A DNA stretch of 64,000 nt from CAVVZJ01 sp963752755. GTDB lineage: Bacteria > Planctomycetota > Planctomycetia > Isosphaerales > Isosphaeraceae. Location of the stretch: positions 2,108,001 through 2,172,000 of the forward strand of contig CAVVZJ010000001.1 in NCBI GenBank assembly GCA_963752755.1, read 5' to 3'. Below, piece after piece: positions 38,143-48,016 of this stretch (the stretch's first letter is position 1; each line of letters opens with the position of its first letter). Made by a program: the position numbers and the translations under genes. Below the pieces are notes generated by a model. It was not told the origin of the DNA. It saw only the letters and a program-made list of their open reading frames with translations, and made no database searches.

Positions 38143-38196
38143 CCTGCGATGATCCGCGATCCGGGCGATCCGCTCTCCTGAGGCACGGCTCTCCCC

Positions 38197-39921
38197 ATGC
38201 GAACAACGCCCTCCCTCCTGGCCCTCGCCCTTCTTGTCCCGGTCGCCCTCGCCCCGGCCAAGGAGCCGAAGCTCGATCATCTCTTTCCGTCCGGCGGCCA
38301 GCGCGGCCAGACCATCGTGGTGAAAGCCGAGGGGTCGTTTGACCCCTGGCCCCCGACGGTCTGGGTCGAGGGACGAGGCGTCTCGGTCGAGCCTTCGGCC
38401 GACAAGGGCCAGCTCTCCATCCAGGTCGCCCCCGATGCCCCGCCCGGCGTCGCCTGGATTCGCCTCTACAACGACGAAGGCGCCAGCGCCCTCCGGCCGT
38501 TCGTGGTCGGAACCGTATCCGAACTCGTCGAGGTCGAGCCCAACGATGACCCCGCCAAGGCTCAGGCCATCGATTCGCCCGCCGTCACGATCAACGGCCG
38601 CCTCGCGAAGTCGGGCGACGTGGACGGCTTTGCTGTCGAACTCAAAGCCGGCCAGACGCTCGTCGCCTCCCTGCTCGGCAACCGCGTCCTCGGCTCGCCG
38701 ATGGACGCCTTGCTTCAGGTCGCCACGCCCAAGGGGTTCGTGCTGGCCCACGTCGATGACGACCACGGTTTCGATCCCCAGCTCGCCTTCACGGCCCCCA
38801 GCGACGGCACTTATGTGGTCCGCACCTTCGCGTTCCCGGCCACACCCAACAGCTCGATTCGCTTCGCTGGCAGTGACGACTTCATTTATCGGCTCACCCT
38901 GACGACCGGCGGCTTCGTCGATTACCCCGCGCCCTTGGCCGTCCCGCGCGACGATCCCGGCGCCGTCGAGGTGGTCGGATGGAACGTTCCTGAGGAGGCT
39001 CGCTCCCTGCCCGTCCAGCAGGAGCGACGCTCCGATGACGTGGCCGTTCTGGCCCACCCCGCCCTGGCGAACTCGGCCGAGGTCCCCCTCGTGCCCTATC
39101 CCGCCGTCCTCGAACGCGAGCCGAATCCCGCCGATTCGCCCCAGGCGATCGATCTTCCCGTCTCCCTCACCGGCCGGATCGAGCCCAAGGGGGACGCTGA
39201 CGTGTACCGCTTCACCGCTCGCAAGGACGAGAAACGCCTCTTCCGCGTCGCGTCCCGCTCGCTCGGCTTCCCGCTCGACCCGATCCTCCGTGTTCTCGAC
39301 GCCAACGGCAAGGTCGTCACCGAGGCCGACGACACCGGCCGCGACAGCCGCGACGTCGAGCTCCTCTTCACCGCCCCCGCCGACGGCGACTACCGCATCC
39401 TCGTCCGCGACCTCAACGGCCGCGGCGGCCCCCGCTTCGTGTACCGCCTCGATGCGATCCGGCCCGAGCCGGATTATCGGCTCTCCGTCGCGTCCGACCA
39501 CTTCACCCTCAATCCCGACAAGGCGCTGGAGATTCCCGTCACGATCGCGTTGGAGAACGGCTTCGAGGGCAATGTGCTCCTGACTATCGAAGGGCTCCCT
39601 GAGGGGGTCAAGGCCGAGCAGGCGGAAGCCTCCGCAGGCTCCCAGCCGTCCGGCCGCGGCGGTCGGGGCCGCCGATCGCGAGGCGGCGGCAACACGCGGA
39701 ACCTGGCGTTAAAGCTGACCGGCTCGCTCCCGTCGGCCTGGTCCGGCCCGTTCCGCATTCTCGGCCACCTCGCCGACGACGACCTCCAGACCCGTTCCGC
39801 CGCCTTTACCCTCGAAGGGCTCGAAGCCACCTCCGCGCGCGGCTGGCTCACGATCCCGGCGCCGAAGCCGGAGAAATCGGGCGAGTCGTCCGGGGACAAG
39901 GAACCGTCGAAGGGTTCGTGA
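38197..39921 (+). CDS. Secreted protein with PPC (pre-peptidase C-terminal) domains
   Basis: 574 residues, intact. The signal peptide is RTTPSLLALALLVPVALAPA. An IPT/TIG-like N-domain (LFPSGGQRGQTIVVKAEGSF) is followed by two PPC-type beta domains with the usual EVEPNDDPAKAQAI and EREPNPADSPQAIDLP starts and DVDGFAVELKAGQTLVAS / DADVYRFTARKDEKRLFRVA strands. A Gly/Arg-rich loop (PSGRGGRGRRSRGGGN) interrupts the C-terminal domain. PPC proteins are common partners of the DUF1549/DUF1501 pair in planctomycetes; the role is unknown, probably surface-associated. Confidence 0.88.
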   Translation: MRTTPSLLALALLVPVALAPAKEPKLDHLFPSGGQRGQTIVVKAEGSFDPWPPTVWVEGRGVSVEPSADKGQLSIQVAPDAPPGVAWIRLYNDEGASALRPFVVGTVSELVEVEPNDDPAKAQAIDSPAVTINGRLAKSGDVDGFAVELKAGQTLVASLLGNRVLGSPMDALLQVATPKGFVLAHVDDDHGFDPQLAFTAPSDGTYVVRTFAFPATPNSSIRFAGSDDFIYRLTLTTGGFVDYPAPLAVPRDDPGAVEVVGWNVPEEARSLPVQQERRSDDVAVLAHPALANSAEVPLVPYPAVLEREPNPADSPQAIDLPVSLTGRIEPKGDADVYRFTARKDEKRLFRVASRSLGFPLDPILRVLDANGKVVTEADDTGRDSRDVELLFTAPADGDYRILVRDLNGRGGPRFVYRLDAIRPEPDYRLSVASDHFTLNPDKALEIPVTIALENGFEGNVLLTIEGLPEGVKAEQAEASAGSQPSGRGGRGRRSRGGGNTRNLALKLTGSLPSAWSGPFRILGHLADDDLQTRSAAFTLEGLEATSARGWLTIPAPKPEKSGESSGDKEPSKGS

Positions 39922-39940
39922 GTCCGGGGTCCTGACGATC

Positions 39941-42921
39941 GTGAACTCTCCCCTCTCGCGGCTCGCCCTGGCGATGTTGCTGGTGGCCGGCTGTGTCGTC
40001 AGCCTGACGCTCGCCTGCTTCGCCCCGGTCCTGCTGCGCGACGAGCAGTTCTCCTACCGCGACGCGGGCGACTTTTACTATCCGCTCTATCAGCGGGTTC
40101 AGCAAGAATGGGAGGCCGGCCGCTGGCCCCTCTGGGAACCGGAGGAGAACGGCGGCATGCCCCTGCTGGGCAACCCCGTCGCGGCGGTGCTCTATCCGGG
40201 CAAGATCCTCTATGCGCTGCCCTACGCCTGGGGGGCCCGACTCTACGTGATCGCGCATGTCCTGCTCGCCTTCGCGGCCATGAGGATTTTGCTGCGTTCG
40301 TGGGGTGTGAGCGGGACGGGCTCCTGCCTCGGATCGCTCGCCTACGCCTTCGGGGCGCCGGTGCTCGCCCAGTACGCCAACGTCATCTTCCTCGTCGGCG
40401 CCGCCTGGCGCCGCTGGCCTTCCGGGCCGTCGATCGACTGGTCCGTCGGAAGCGGCGACGGGCCTGGGTCGAGCTGGCCGTCTTCCTGGTGCTGCCGATG
40501 CTGGGAGGCGATCCCGAGTCGGCGTACCTCGTTCTGCTCGGCGGCGGGCTTTACGCCCTCAGTCTGTCCCTTGGAGAGCCGATCGTCCGACGGATCGCTC
40601 AGATCCCGGCCAGACGACTGGCCGTCGGGATCGTGCTGGCGAGTCTTGCCTGGCTGGTCCTCGTGCTGCCGGGCGCCTGGCTGATCAAGGCCGCTCGTGG
40701 GCCGGATTCGATCGGAGACGAGTGGCCGTCGAACGGGACGTATCAGGCCCTTTTGCTCGGCGTCTGGGGGCTTCTCGCAGCCTGGTTCTGGTCGCGGTGT
40801 CGCAGCCAGCCGGAGGTCCGTCAACTGACCGACACGCTCCGGGCACTCGCCGGGAGCTTGCTCCTCGCCCTCGGGATCGGGGCCGCGCAGTTCTTGCCAG
40901 TGATGGAGTTCGTCGGACGGAGTGACCGTGCGACGGGCTCGTCCGCTGGCGACCTCTACGCCTTCAGCCTGGAACCCTACCGGGCGGTCGAGTGGGCCTG
41001 GCCGGGTTTCTTCGGGTCGCACCGGCAGGCTCAACGGTCGTGGATTCATCTGGTTCCCCCGCGGCACCTTGCCAAGCCCTGGGTCCCCTCGCTGTATCTG
41101 GGGGGCCTCACCCTGGTCCTGGCCCTCCGCGGCGCCGGCTGGCGAGGGGGGCCGCCCTGGCGGGCCGGGATGACGGCGATCGCCGCGGCGAGCTTGCTGG
41201 GAGCTCTGGGGGAGTTCGGCAGTCCGGTCTGGTGGGCCCGCGCGATCCCGGGCGTCTCAACGGTGCTCGGAGCCCATGAGCCCTCCATCTACGAGCCGCC
41301 CCGGACCGACGGCGGCGTGGCTGACGGGTTCGGCAGCCCGTACTGGCTCCTGACGACGGTCCTCCCCGGCTTCCGGCTCTTTCGCTACCCCGGCAAGCTC
41401 CTCATCTTCACCACGCTGGCCCTTTCCGCCCTGGCCGGTGTCGGCTGGGACCGATGGCGAGCCGGGCAGGGCAGTCGGTCGCCGGGGGGATTCCTGGCGG
41501 TTTCGGTCCTGACCTGGACTTTCGTGACCGTCCTCCACGAGCCGATCGTCCGACTCCTCCATGCGGCCGGCGGGAACGACCCCGCGACCGCCTTCAATGC
41601 CCGCGGCGCCACCGCCGACCTCCAGCGTGCGTTGCTCCACGGCTCGATCGTGCTGGCGTGCGCCCTGGCCATCTTGCGAGCCGCGGGCCAGGGACGACGC
41701 TGGGCCGGACCCTCGGCTCTGATCGTTCTCACGGCCGACCTCGCCGTCGCCAACGCCTCCCTGCCGATTACCGTGCCCCAGGACCTCTTCGACCGCGAGC
41801 CAGCAATCGCGAGGCAGATCGCCGAGGCCGAACGTCGCGAGCCTTCGCCGGGCCCCTTCCGCATCTATCGGATGACTCCCTGGTATCCCCCTGGCCTCTT
41901 CCAGCACCCGGCGACCGATCTCCACCTCCAGGCCACCCGCTGGGAACGCGATACCCTCAAGCCCAAGTTCGGCCTCGCTCCGGGACTCGCCTACACCCTC
42001 ACGCCCGGTACGCTCTCACGACGAGACTACGACCTCTTCTTCGCCAGCTTCGACCTCCCCCTCGACATCCGTCGTGCTCCCTTGCAAGGTGCTCGCGACC
42101 GTCAATTGATTCGGTACTACGCCCGCCGTGGCTTCGACCTCTGGGGCACTCGCTACTTCATCCTCCCCTTCGACCCCGCCGGCTGGCAGGACTCCGCACG
42201 CGGTTTCGCGTCGTTCTTGCCCGACACGGAGGTCATCGCCCCGCAGCCTTCCGCCCTCGCGGGACCCGACTCGGCCAACAAGTTCGCGGCCTGGATTCGC
42301 GACCACGACTGGCAACTCCTCCGCAACCGCGCCGCCTTCCCCCGCGCCTGGGTCGTCCACCAGGCCCGCCTCCTCGCACCGCTCGCTTCCCGCTCCGAGG
42401 ACGAGCTGGGCCAGTTGATCGGTCAGATCCTCTACGCCGACGACCCACTCTGGTCCGACCCCGGCCGTCCCGTCTATGATCCCCGTCGCTTCGCCTGGAT
42501 CGAGACCAACGACCCCCGCTCCCTCCGCCGCTACCTGCCCCGGACGCCACCCGATCCTGCCGAGACCGTCACGATCCGCCGCCATGATCCCCAGCGCGTC
42601 GAGATCGAGGCCCGCCTCCAGGCCCCTGGCATCGTCCTCCTCGCCGACGTCCATGCCCCCGGCTGGTCCCTCACGATCGACGGCCAGGCTGCCCCGATCC
42701 TTCGGGCCAACCACCTCATGCGTGGCGCAGCCGTCCTAGCCGGCACGCACCATCTCGTTTACACCTACGACCCCCTGTCCTTCCGCGTCGGCGGCTACCT
42801 CTCCCTGTCCAGTCTTGCCCTCGTCCTCGTCTTGCTGATCCTTCCCCGACGGCTCGCTCGATCGCCCATCCCTCCTGACTCTTCCGGATCAGAAAATCCT
42901 CCGGTCCCGGAAAAAGGGTGA
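39941..42921 (+). CDS. YfhO-like polytopic membrane protein, frame broken once
   Basis: About 993 residues with many membrane helices and large extracytoplasmic loops, like YfhO and GT-C-fold glycosyltransferase relatives. The first part reads GDFYYPLYQRVQQEWEAGRW and PLWEPEENGGMPLLGNPVAA, the usual N-terminal loop of this family. A missing base near 40410 joins it to LAFRAVDRLVRRKRRRAWVE and the rest. The C-terminus has two helices and a periplasmic beta domain (LLADVHAPGWSLTIDGQAAP). The likely role is cell-surface glycan or lipoteichoic-type modification; the substrate is unknown. It starts 20 bp after the PPC gene. Confidence 0.75.
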
Positions 42922-43320
42922 TCACCCGCCGCCCAAAATCCGAAGATCAGGTGGCTGATCCGCGACCGTCGTCCGCGCAATTGAAGGAGAATTCCAAATC
43001 TCTCGCCAGGACCGCGAACATCCTCTCCGCGTTCTTCCCTGGCTCCTTCGCGCATCTTCTCCTTCTCGTCCTCCCCCGTGGCAGGACGTCTCTTTGACAA
43101 TTCGCCACTCACAAAGCGTCCACGATACGCCCGCCCACCGCGCGTCTCCGGGCGCCGAACGAACTTCAAAATGGAGGGGTTGCCCCCTAAAACCTGCTGC
43201 AAGCAAATGAGTTAGCGAAAGCCACTCTCGGCCCGATCGGGCGTCCCCATCCGGTCGCCGAGCCGTTTCATGGACGTCTCCTGCGCCCCCGATCGGGTCG
43301 CGAGGATCATTCCCTGGACC
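42922..43320. other. Convergent intergenic region with phased-element copy 5
   Basis: 399 bp between the YfhO-like gene and the U32 gene, which converge. It contains the degenerate repeat copy at 43090-43277. No gene was recognised. Confidence 0.6.
43090..43277 (-). repeat. 11-bp-phased dispersed element, copy 5 (degenerate)
   Basis: On the minus strand, CATTTTGAAGTTCGTTCGGC occupies 43173-43154. Repeat units with ACG at 43277, 43266 and 43244 (43255 decayed) keep the 11-bp grid, and the last unit is exactly 71 bp before the core as in copies 1, 2 and 4. TTGTCAAAGAG (43100-43090) matches copy 4. The terminal TATAGCACA tail is absent. Confidence 0.7.
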
Positions 43321-45942
43321 TCAATCGAGGATGGCCAGCTGCCCCCGGGTGACGCCATAACGATTCGTCGCCTTCAGCTCCCTCCAGAGCGTTCTCGACT
43401 CCCGCCGTCCCGCGACCGCATCCCCGTAGAGCCCGAGCGTCCTCGCGACGGCCGCCGGCGTGTCGTCGAGGAACTCGACCCGCAGATGCCGCACACCCCG
43501 GTCGAGGATCCGCGGCAGATACTCGGCAGCCGTCTGGGGAACGGCGTTAAACAGGGTGTTCCGACACCCGACGTCCGCCTTCAACGGGTGCTCCATCCCC
43601 ACCCGATCCTTGAGCCGGACCTCATGCTCGTCACAGGGCCGGCCGCAGTTCGTCTTGTCGGTCCCCGGCGAGAGGAAGGCACAGAAGACGCAGTGCTCCA
43701 TGTGGAACATCGGCATTTGCTGGTGGATAACCACCTCCACCCAGCGCGGCGGCACGGCGGCCAGGAGGTCATCGAGCTGATCGAAGCTGAGGTCGTAAGA
43801 GGCCGCGACGCGGAGGGCACCGCGGGCCTTCAGAAGCTCGACGGCCAGCTCGTTGGTCGCGTTCAGGGAGAAGTCGGCGACGAACGGAATCGACCGCTCG
43901 GCGCAGAAAAAGAGACCGCCGGCATTGCGGACGAGCAGGCCATCGGCCCCTTGCTTCGCCAGGTAGCGGAAGATCGGCGCCTCGCCGGGCTTCTGGATGC
44001 GAGGAGTGGCGAGGAAGACGGTGGCGTCGGGGACCTGACGTTTGAGGGCAGCCAGGGACTCCTGATAACGCTTGATGTCCTGGTAATCGAGGTAAACCGT
44101 CCGGACGCCAACCGCGAGGGCGGTCTCGGCCTGCTCGGTCGTACGGCAGAGAGCCGAGAGGGTCGGGGACGGCTCGGAGGTCGCGTCCCCGTCGCGTTCC
44201 GAGCCCGCCCAGAGCGAGGCCCGCAGGACGGGCAGGACACGATCCTCGGCGATGGCCCGGGGCGGGACCGTTTCAGCGAGAGCGTCGAGCCGGTCGACCA
44301 GCTCGCGGCGGAGGGTATTCAGGAGACTTCGGGGCACGAGGGGACCATCCGCGATCGTTGCCTCGAGGTTTTGAAGCTGATAGACCGTACCGCCCAAGCG
44401 GTCAAACTGAGAACGCAGATCCTCGACGGTCGCGGGATGGTTCGCGGCAACGTCCAGCGGCCTGGCCGACTCAACCTGGGCCGCGAATCCGGTGGCGGTG
44501 CGAGCCTCCACGGCCAGCGGCTCGCCCACGACGGCCCGCGCCGACACGTCGAGACCGACGAGGCGATGAGCCTTGCCGGTGAACGTGGCGCGGAGGCGTC
44601 GCGACAGCTCGGGGTCGTCGGTCTTCCAGAGCCGCTGGCCGACGGCTAGCCGGCGCAGGTCGAGATCGCGATGACCGAAGGCCAGCTCTGCAGGACCGGC
44701 CGAGAGGCCGCCGGCTTCCTGGGCGTCACGACGACCGCGACCGACTCGTCTGACCTCATAGACCCGACCGCCTTGCTCGGGGACGCCCGCCGACTCATCG
44801 CCGTCGAAGACGACGCCGTCGCCCGGCTTGATCGGCGCGGCGAGGTCAAGCCGGATGCGCGAGCCGGAGACCGACGTTACTCGGCCGAGGAAGACCCCGC
44901 GCTTCTTGGCGTAGTCGCCGCGGACGAGAACCTTGTGGTTGTTGCCGTCGAGGAAGCCATGGCTAAACCCCCGCGAGAAGGACATCTCCATGTCCTGCAC
45001 TTCGCGGCGGCTGAAAGCGAGCGGCTGGCCGGAGCAGGCAGCGTCGAGGGCGCGTCGGTAATTCCGGGTGATGCTGGCGACGTACTCCGGTGTCTTCAGC
45101 CGCCCCTCGATCTTCAGGCTTGCCACCCCCAGCTCAACCAGCTTCGGCACGAGGTCGAAGGCGGCCAGGTCTTGCGGGCTCAGGAGGTACTGGATCGCGC
45201 CCAGGTCGACGGCCTGGCCGTCGCAGAGGATCTCATACGGCAAGCGGCACGCCTGAGCACACTCGCCCCGGTTGGCCGACCGACCGCCGAGGGCCTCGCT
45301 GGTGAGACACTGGCCCGAGTACGCCACGCAGAGCGCCCCGTGGACGAACACCTCGACCGGCAGGTCCGTTTCCGCCCGGATCGCGGCGATCTCCCGGACC
45401 GACAGTTCGCGGGCCAGAATCACGCGGGAGCATCCCAGCTCGCGAGCGAGCCGAACTCCCTCGACGCTCGTGATCGACATCTGTGTGGAGGCGTGGATCT
45501 CCAGGTCGGGCGTGATGGCCCGGATCAAGCGGCAGAGTCCGAGATCCTGCACAATCAAGGCGTCCACCCCAGCCGCGGCGACCCGACGGACCAGGGTCTC
45601 GACGCCCTCCAACTCGCCCGGGAAGACCAGCGTATTGAGCGTGACGTATCCGCGGACCCCCCGTTGATGGAGCGAGCCCATGACCTCCGGCAACTCGTCG
45701 AGCTGGAAGTTCGCGGCCCGTGCCCGGGCGTTGTGAGTCTGGAGTCCGAAATAGATGGCGTCCGCCCCATTCTCGACGGCCGCGAGGAGACAGGTACGAT
45801 CACCGGCCGGGGCCAGAAGCTCGGGCCGGCGGCAGGCTGGGGTCTGGGGCGTCTCGGTCGTCGTCGGGGCAGTCGCCACGGTCGGAATTCTCAGGGTACG
45901 GATCGGTTGTTGGCGGGTGATACCGGCTTTGCTACGCTTCAT
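43321..45942 (-). CDS. Peptidase U32 family protein (RlhA-like), with DUF3656-like region
   Basis: 873 residues, intact. A TIM-barrel U32 domain starts at RRPELLAPAGDRTCLLAAVE. The conserved Cys cluster lies in CVAYSGQCLTSEALGGRSAN followed by RGECAQACRLPYEI, which in RlhA-type enzymes binds iron-sulfur. KIEGRLKTPEYVASITRNYR and a later second Cys cluster (HCVFCAFLSPGTDKTNCGRP-C) are typical of the long RlhA/YdcP form. Family role: hydroxylation of 23S rRNA cytidine using prephenate-derived oxygen chemistry, or collagenase-like peptidase annotation. It diverges from the vanZ-like gene. Confidence 0.85.
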   Translation of the reverse strand: MKRSKAGITRQQPIRTLRIPTVATAPTTTETPQTPACRRPELLAPAGDRTCLLAAVENGADAIYFGLQTHNARARAANFQLDELPEVMGSLHQRGVRGYVTLNTLVFPGELEGVETLVRRVAAAGVDALIVQDLGLCRLIRAITPDLEIHASTQMSITSVEGVRLARELGCSRVILARELSVREIAAIRAETDLPVEVFVHGALCVAYSGQCLTSEALGGRSANRGECAQACRLPYEILCDGQAVDLGAIQYLLSPQDLAAFDLVPKLVELGVASLKIEGRLKTPEYVASITRNYRRALDAACSGQPLAFSRREVQDMEMSFSRGFSHGFLDGNNHKVLVRGDYAKKRGVFLGRVTSVSGSRIRLDLAAPIKPGDGVVFDGDESAGVPEQGGRVYEVRRVGRGRRDAQEAGGLSAGPAELAFGHRDLDLRRLAVGQRLWKTDDPELSRRLRATFTGKAHRLVGLDVSARAVVGEPLAVEARTATGFAAQVESARPLDVAANHPATVEDLRSQFDRLGGTVYQLQNLEATIADGPLVPRSLLNTLRRELVDRLDALAETVPPRAIAEDRVLPVLRASLWAGSERDGDATSEPSPTLSALCRTTEQAETALAVGVRTVYLDYQDIKRYQESLAALKRQVPDATVFLATPRIQKPGEAPIFRYLAKQGADGLLVRNAGGLFFCAERSIPFVADFSLNATNELAVELLKARGALRVAASYDLSFDQLDDLLAAVPPRWVEVVIHQQMPMFHMEHCVFCAFLSPGTDKTNCGRPCDEHEVRLKDRVGMEHPLKADVGCRNTLFNAVPQTAAEYLPRILDRGVRHLRVEFLDDTPAAVARTLGLYGDAVAGRRESRTLWRELKATNRYGVTRGQLAILD

Positions 45943-46142
45943 CTTGGCGTCTGGGTCGCCCCGCCAGCAAGTCCGGTCGGTGAATCAGCAGGCCGGAACC
46001 GCAACTGGGCTCGGCGGTTGACTGGAAGCACCGGCCTCAAAGATGGGTTGGCTCCCGCGAGCCAGGTCGCGACAATACTCCAGCGCGGGTCTCGTGCGGG
46101 GTGACCCGCCGCCTGTAGCACCAACCGGGGAAGACACCTCAC

Positions 46143-46556
46143 ATGCCGCGCCGAACGGGTCTGGCCACGGTCCTGGCCTGGGGCTGGACGTTGCTGATTC
46201 TCCTCGCCTGCTGGCTTCCCAACCGGCACATGCCGGTTGATGAGACGCGGGGCTTTCACTTCCACGTCCCCCACCTCGACAAGATTATCCACGCCACGAT
46301 GTTCGCCGGCTTCGGATACCTCTGGATGCATGCCGGCCGCCTCGGTCGCGGGCGTGCCCTGGCGGTCTTCGGTGCCGGACTCTGCCTGGCCGTCCTGACC
46401 GAACTGGGGCAAATGACCGAGTTCGTCGGTCGCGACGCCGATTGGGACGACGGTCTGGCCGACCTCGTGGGCCTCGGCCTGGCTCTGATCGTCACGCTCG
46501 TCTGGGCCCGTAACCAGACTCGCCCCCAGCCGGTCACCGCGGCGAGCAGCCATTGA
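46143..46556 (+). CDS. VanZ-like membrane protein
   Basis: 137 residues with four predicted membrane helices (VLAWGWTLLILLACWLPN; IIHATMFAGFGYLWMHAG; ALAVFGAGLCLAVLTELGQM; LADLVGLGLALIVTLVWA) and the VanZ-family core HLDKIIHATMFAGFGYLW and TELGQMTEFVGRDADWDDGL-AD. VanZ proteins give low-level teicoplanin resistance in one system but are mostly of unknown function. A 230-bp gap separates it from the kai operon; it is on the same strand but not obviously coupled. Confidence 0.85.
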   Translation: MPRRTGLATVLAWGWTLLILLACWLPNRHMPVDETRGFHFHVPHLDKIIHATMFAGFGYLWMHAGRLGRGRALAVFGAGLCLAVLTELGQMTEFVGRDADWDDGLADLVGLGLALIVTLVWARNQTRPQPVTAASSH

Positions 46557-46786
46557 TCCGGGGAGTCTGGCCGTCGCACCGAGCGGAGCAACGAGCCAGA
46601 ACGGCATTGGGGACTTCACCCCGATGCACCTGGCATATAGAATTGTATCAAATCATCGCAAGACCGCGATCTCGGCCCGCCTTCCCCGTAAAGACGTGGT
46701 CGAACTCTGCTGGTCGATTCCCGACTTCCGCCCCCTAGCCTGGACGCTCAGGACGCGTCTGCCTCGTTAATCAGGTGATCGCTTGT

Positions 46787-48016
46787 ATGCTGGAGGGTCC
46801 GCGCGCTCTTCTTGCCACCAGCCGCGAGAGAACCGAAAAGGAACTCCTGGACCGACTTCTGAGCGAAGCGGGCTTCGCGGTCGAGGTCGCCACAACCGGA
46901 GAGGAAACCCTGCGTCTGGCTGCCAGCCGGCCGGACTTGATCCTGCTGGCGGAGAGCCTTCGGGACCTGAGCGGTGCTGACGTTTATCGTCGCCTGAAGC
47001 TCGGCGCCGCCACCTCAGCCGCGCCGGTCCTCGGCCTTCCCTCGGACACGGGCCAGGAAGCCACGAGCAATCGTTGTGATGCGGCGATCGCCCCACCGAT
47101 CGGGTCGACTTCCCTGATGGCGGCGCTGGGCCAAATACTGCGCCAGCAAGCCTTGGCACAAAAGCTGCTTGATGATCGCCCATCGTGGCAATCCCTCCTC
47201 GACAAGTTCGGGGACGCGATCGCCGTGCTGGATCCGATGGGCCAGATCGTCCGCTGCAATCGAGCCCTGTGCGAGTTGCTCGGCCATCCCGCCGGGATGA
47301 TCGTCGGTCAGAACCTCACGGCGCTGACCAGCGGACAGGGCATCAAGCCCCGGGACTGGCCACACCAGGCTGCGATTCGAACGGTCCGGAGGCAAGTCCG
47401 GGAATGGGAATATCAAGGGATCTGGTATCGCCTCCAGGCCGATCCGATCGACGACGGAGTCCTGCTGGTCGTTTCCGACGTGACCGCGACTCGTACCTTG
47501 CGCGACCGCATGGCCGAAGCCGAGGCGGCGCGGCTCTCCTCCGAATCCCGGATTGCTCAACTGGAGTGCGAGGCGCGGGCCCTCCAGCAATTCGACGACG
47601 CCTCGATCGTGGCCCGGGTGGGACCGGAGCGGTTGCTTCGCCAGGCGGACACGGAGCTGTTTTGCGAGGTTGTTGTCGAGTACGAGGCTCTACTGGACCT
47701 GATGATTCAGCAGCGATCCTATCGCGTCGTGCACCAGGTCGAGATCTCTACCCGTCTCCGTGCCCTGGCCGCCCAGATGGGCCGAAATCAGGCCGGTCCT
47801 CGAGACGTCATCGAGATTCACGGCACAGCCTTGCGGCGGCAGAGCGCCGGGAAGAACGCCCAGTTCGCCAAGGTTCTCGTCGATGAGAGCCGGCTGCTCG
47901 TGCTTGAATTGATGGGTTACCTGGTGTCGTATTATCGATCCCTGACGACGACTCGCGGAGAGGCTCCCTCCAACGATGGGCCAGCCCAGGACCAGGGACG
48001 AAAGGCGACAGGATGA
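46787..48016 (+). CDS. KaiA-like protein: pseudo-receiver, PAS and KaiA/RsbU-like domain
   Basis: About 409 residues. In the longer frame from GTG 46775 (413 aa), residues about 10-123 form a receiver fold that has lost its chemistry: the acidic pair is TSRE, the phospho-Asp is Ala (LILLAES) and the Lys is Pro (AIAPPIG). A PAS domain follows at about 137-240 (DAIAVLDPMGQIVRCNRALC), then a coiled linker. The helical C-terminal domain at about 293-391 carries RDVIEIHGTALRR and VDESRLLVLELMGYLVSYYR, closely echoing cyanobacterial KaiA (VEIH; LIDVIAHLCEMYRRS) and RsbU N-domains. ATG 46787 is preferred because AGGTGAT lies just upstream. The stop overlaps kaiB as ATGA. No canonical promoter was found; A/T-rich TGGCATATAGAATTGTAT lies near 46632. 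Confidence 0.8.
   Translation: MLEGPRALLATSRERTEKELLDRLLSEAGFAVEVATTGEETLRLAASRPDLILLAESLRDLSGADVYRRLKLGAATSAAPVLGLPSDTGQEATSNRCDAAIAPPIGSTSLMAALGQILRQQALAQKLLDDRPSWQSLLDKFGDAIAVLDPMGQIVRCNRALCELLGHPAGMIVGQNLTALTSGQGIKPRDWPHQAAIRTVRRQVREWEYQGIWYRLQADPIDDGVLLVVSDVTATRTLRDRMAEAEAARLSSESRIAQLECEARALQQFDDASIVARVGPERLLRQADTELFCEVVVEYEALLDLMIQQRSYRVVHQVEISTRLRALAAQMGRNQAGPRDVIEIHGTALRRQSAGKNAQFAKVLVDESRLLVLELMGYLVSYYRSLTTTRGEAPSNDGPAQDQGRKATG

Noticed and set aside
46632..46650. Sigma-54 promoter upstream of the KaiA-like gene (TGGCAT...TTGTA)
   Set aside because: The spacing between the two blocks is one base too long and the -12 GC is missing, so it does not meet the consensus.
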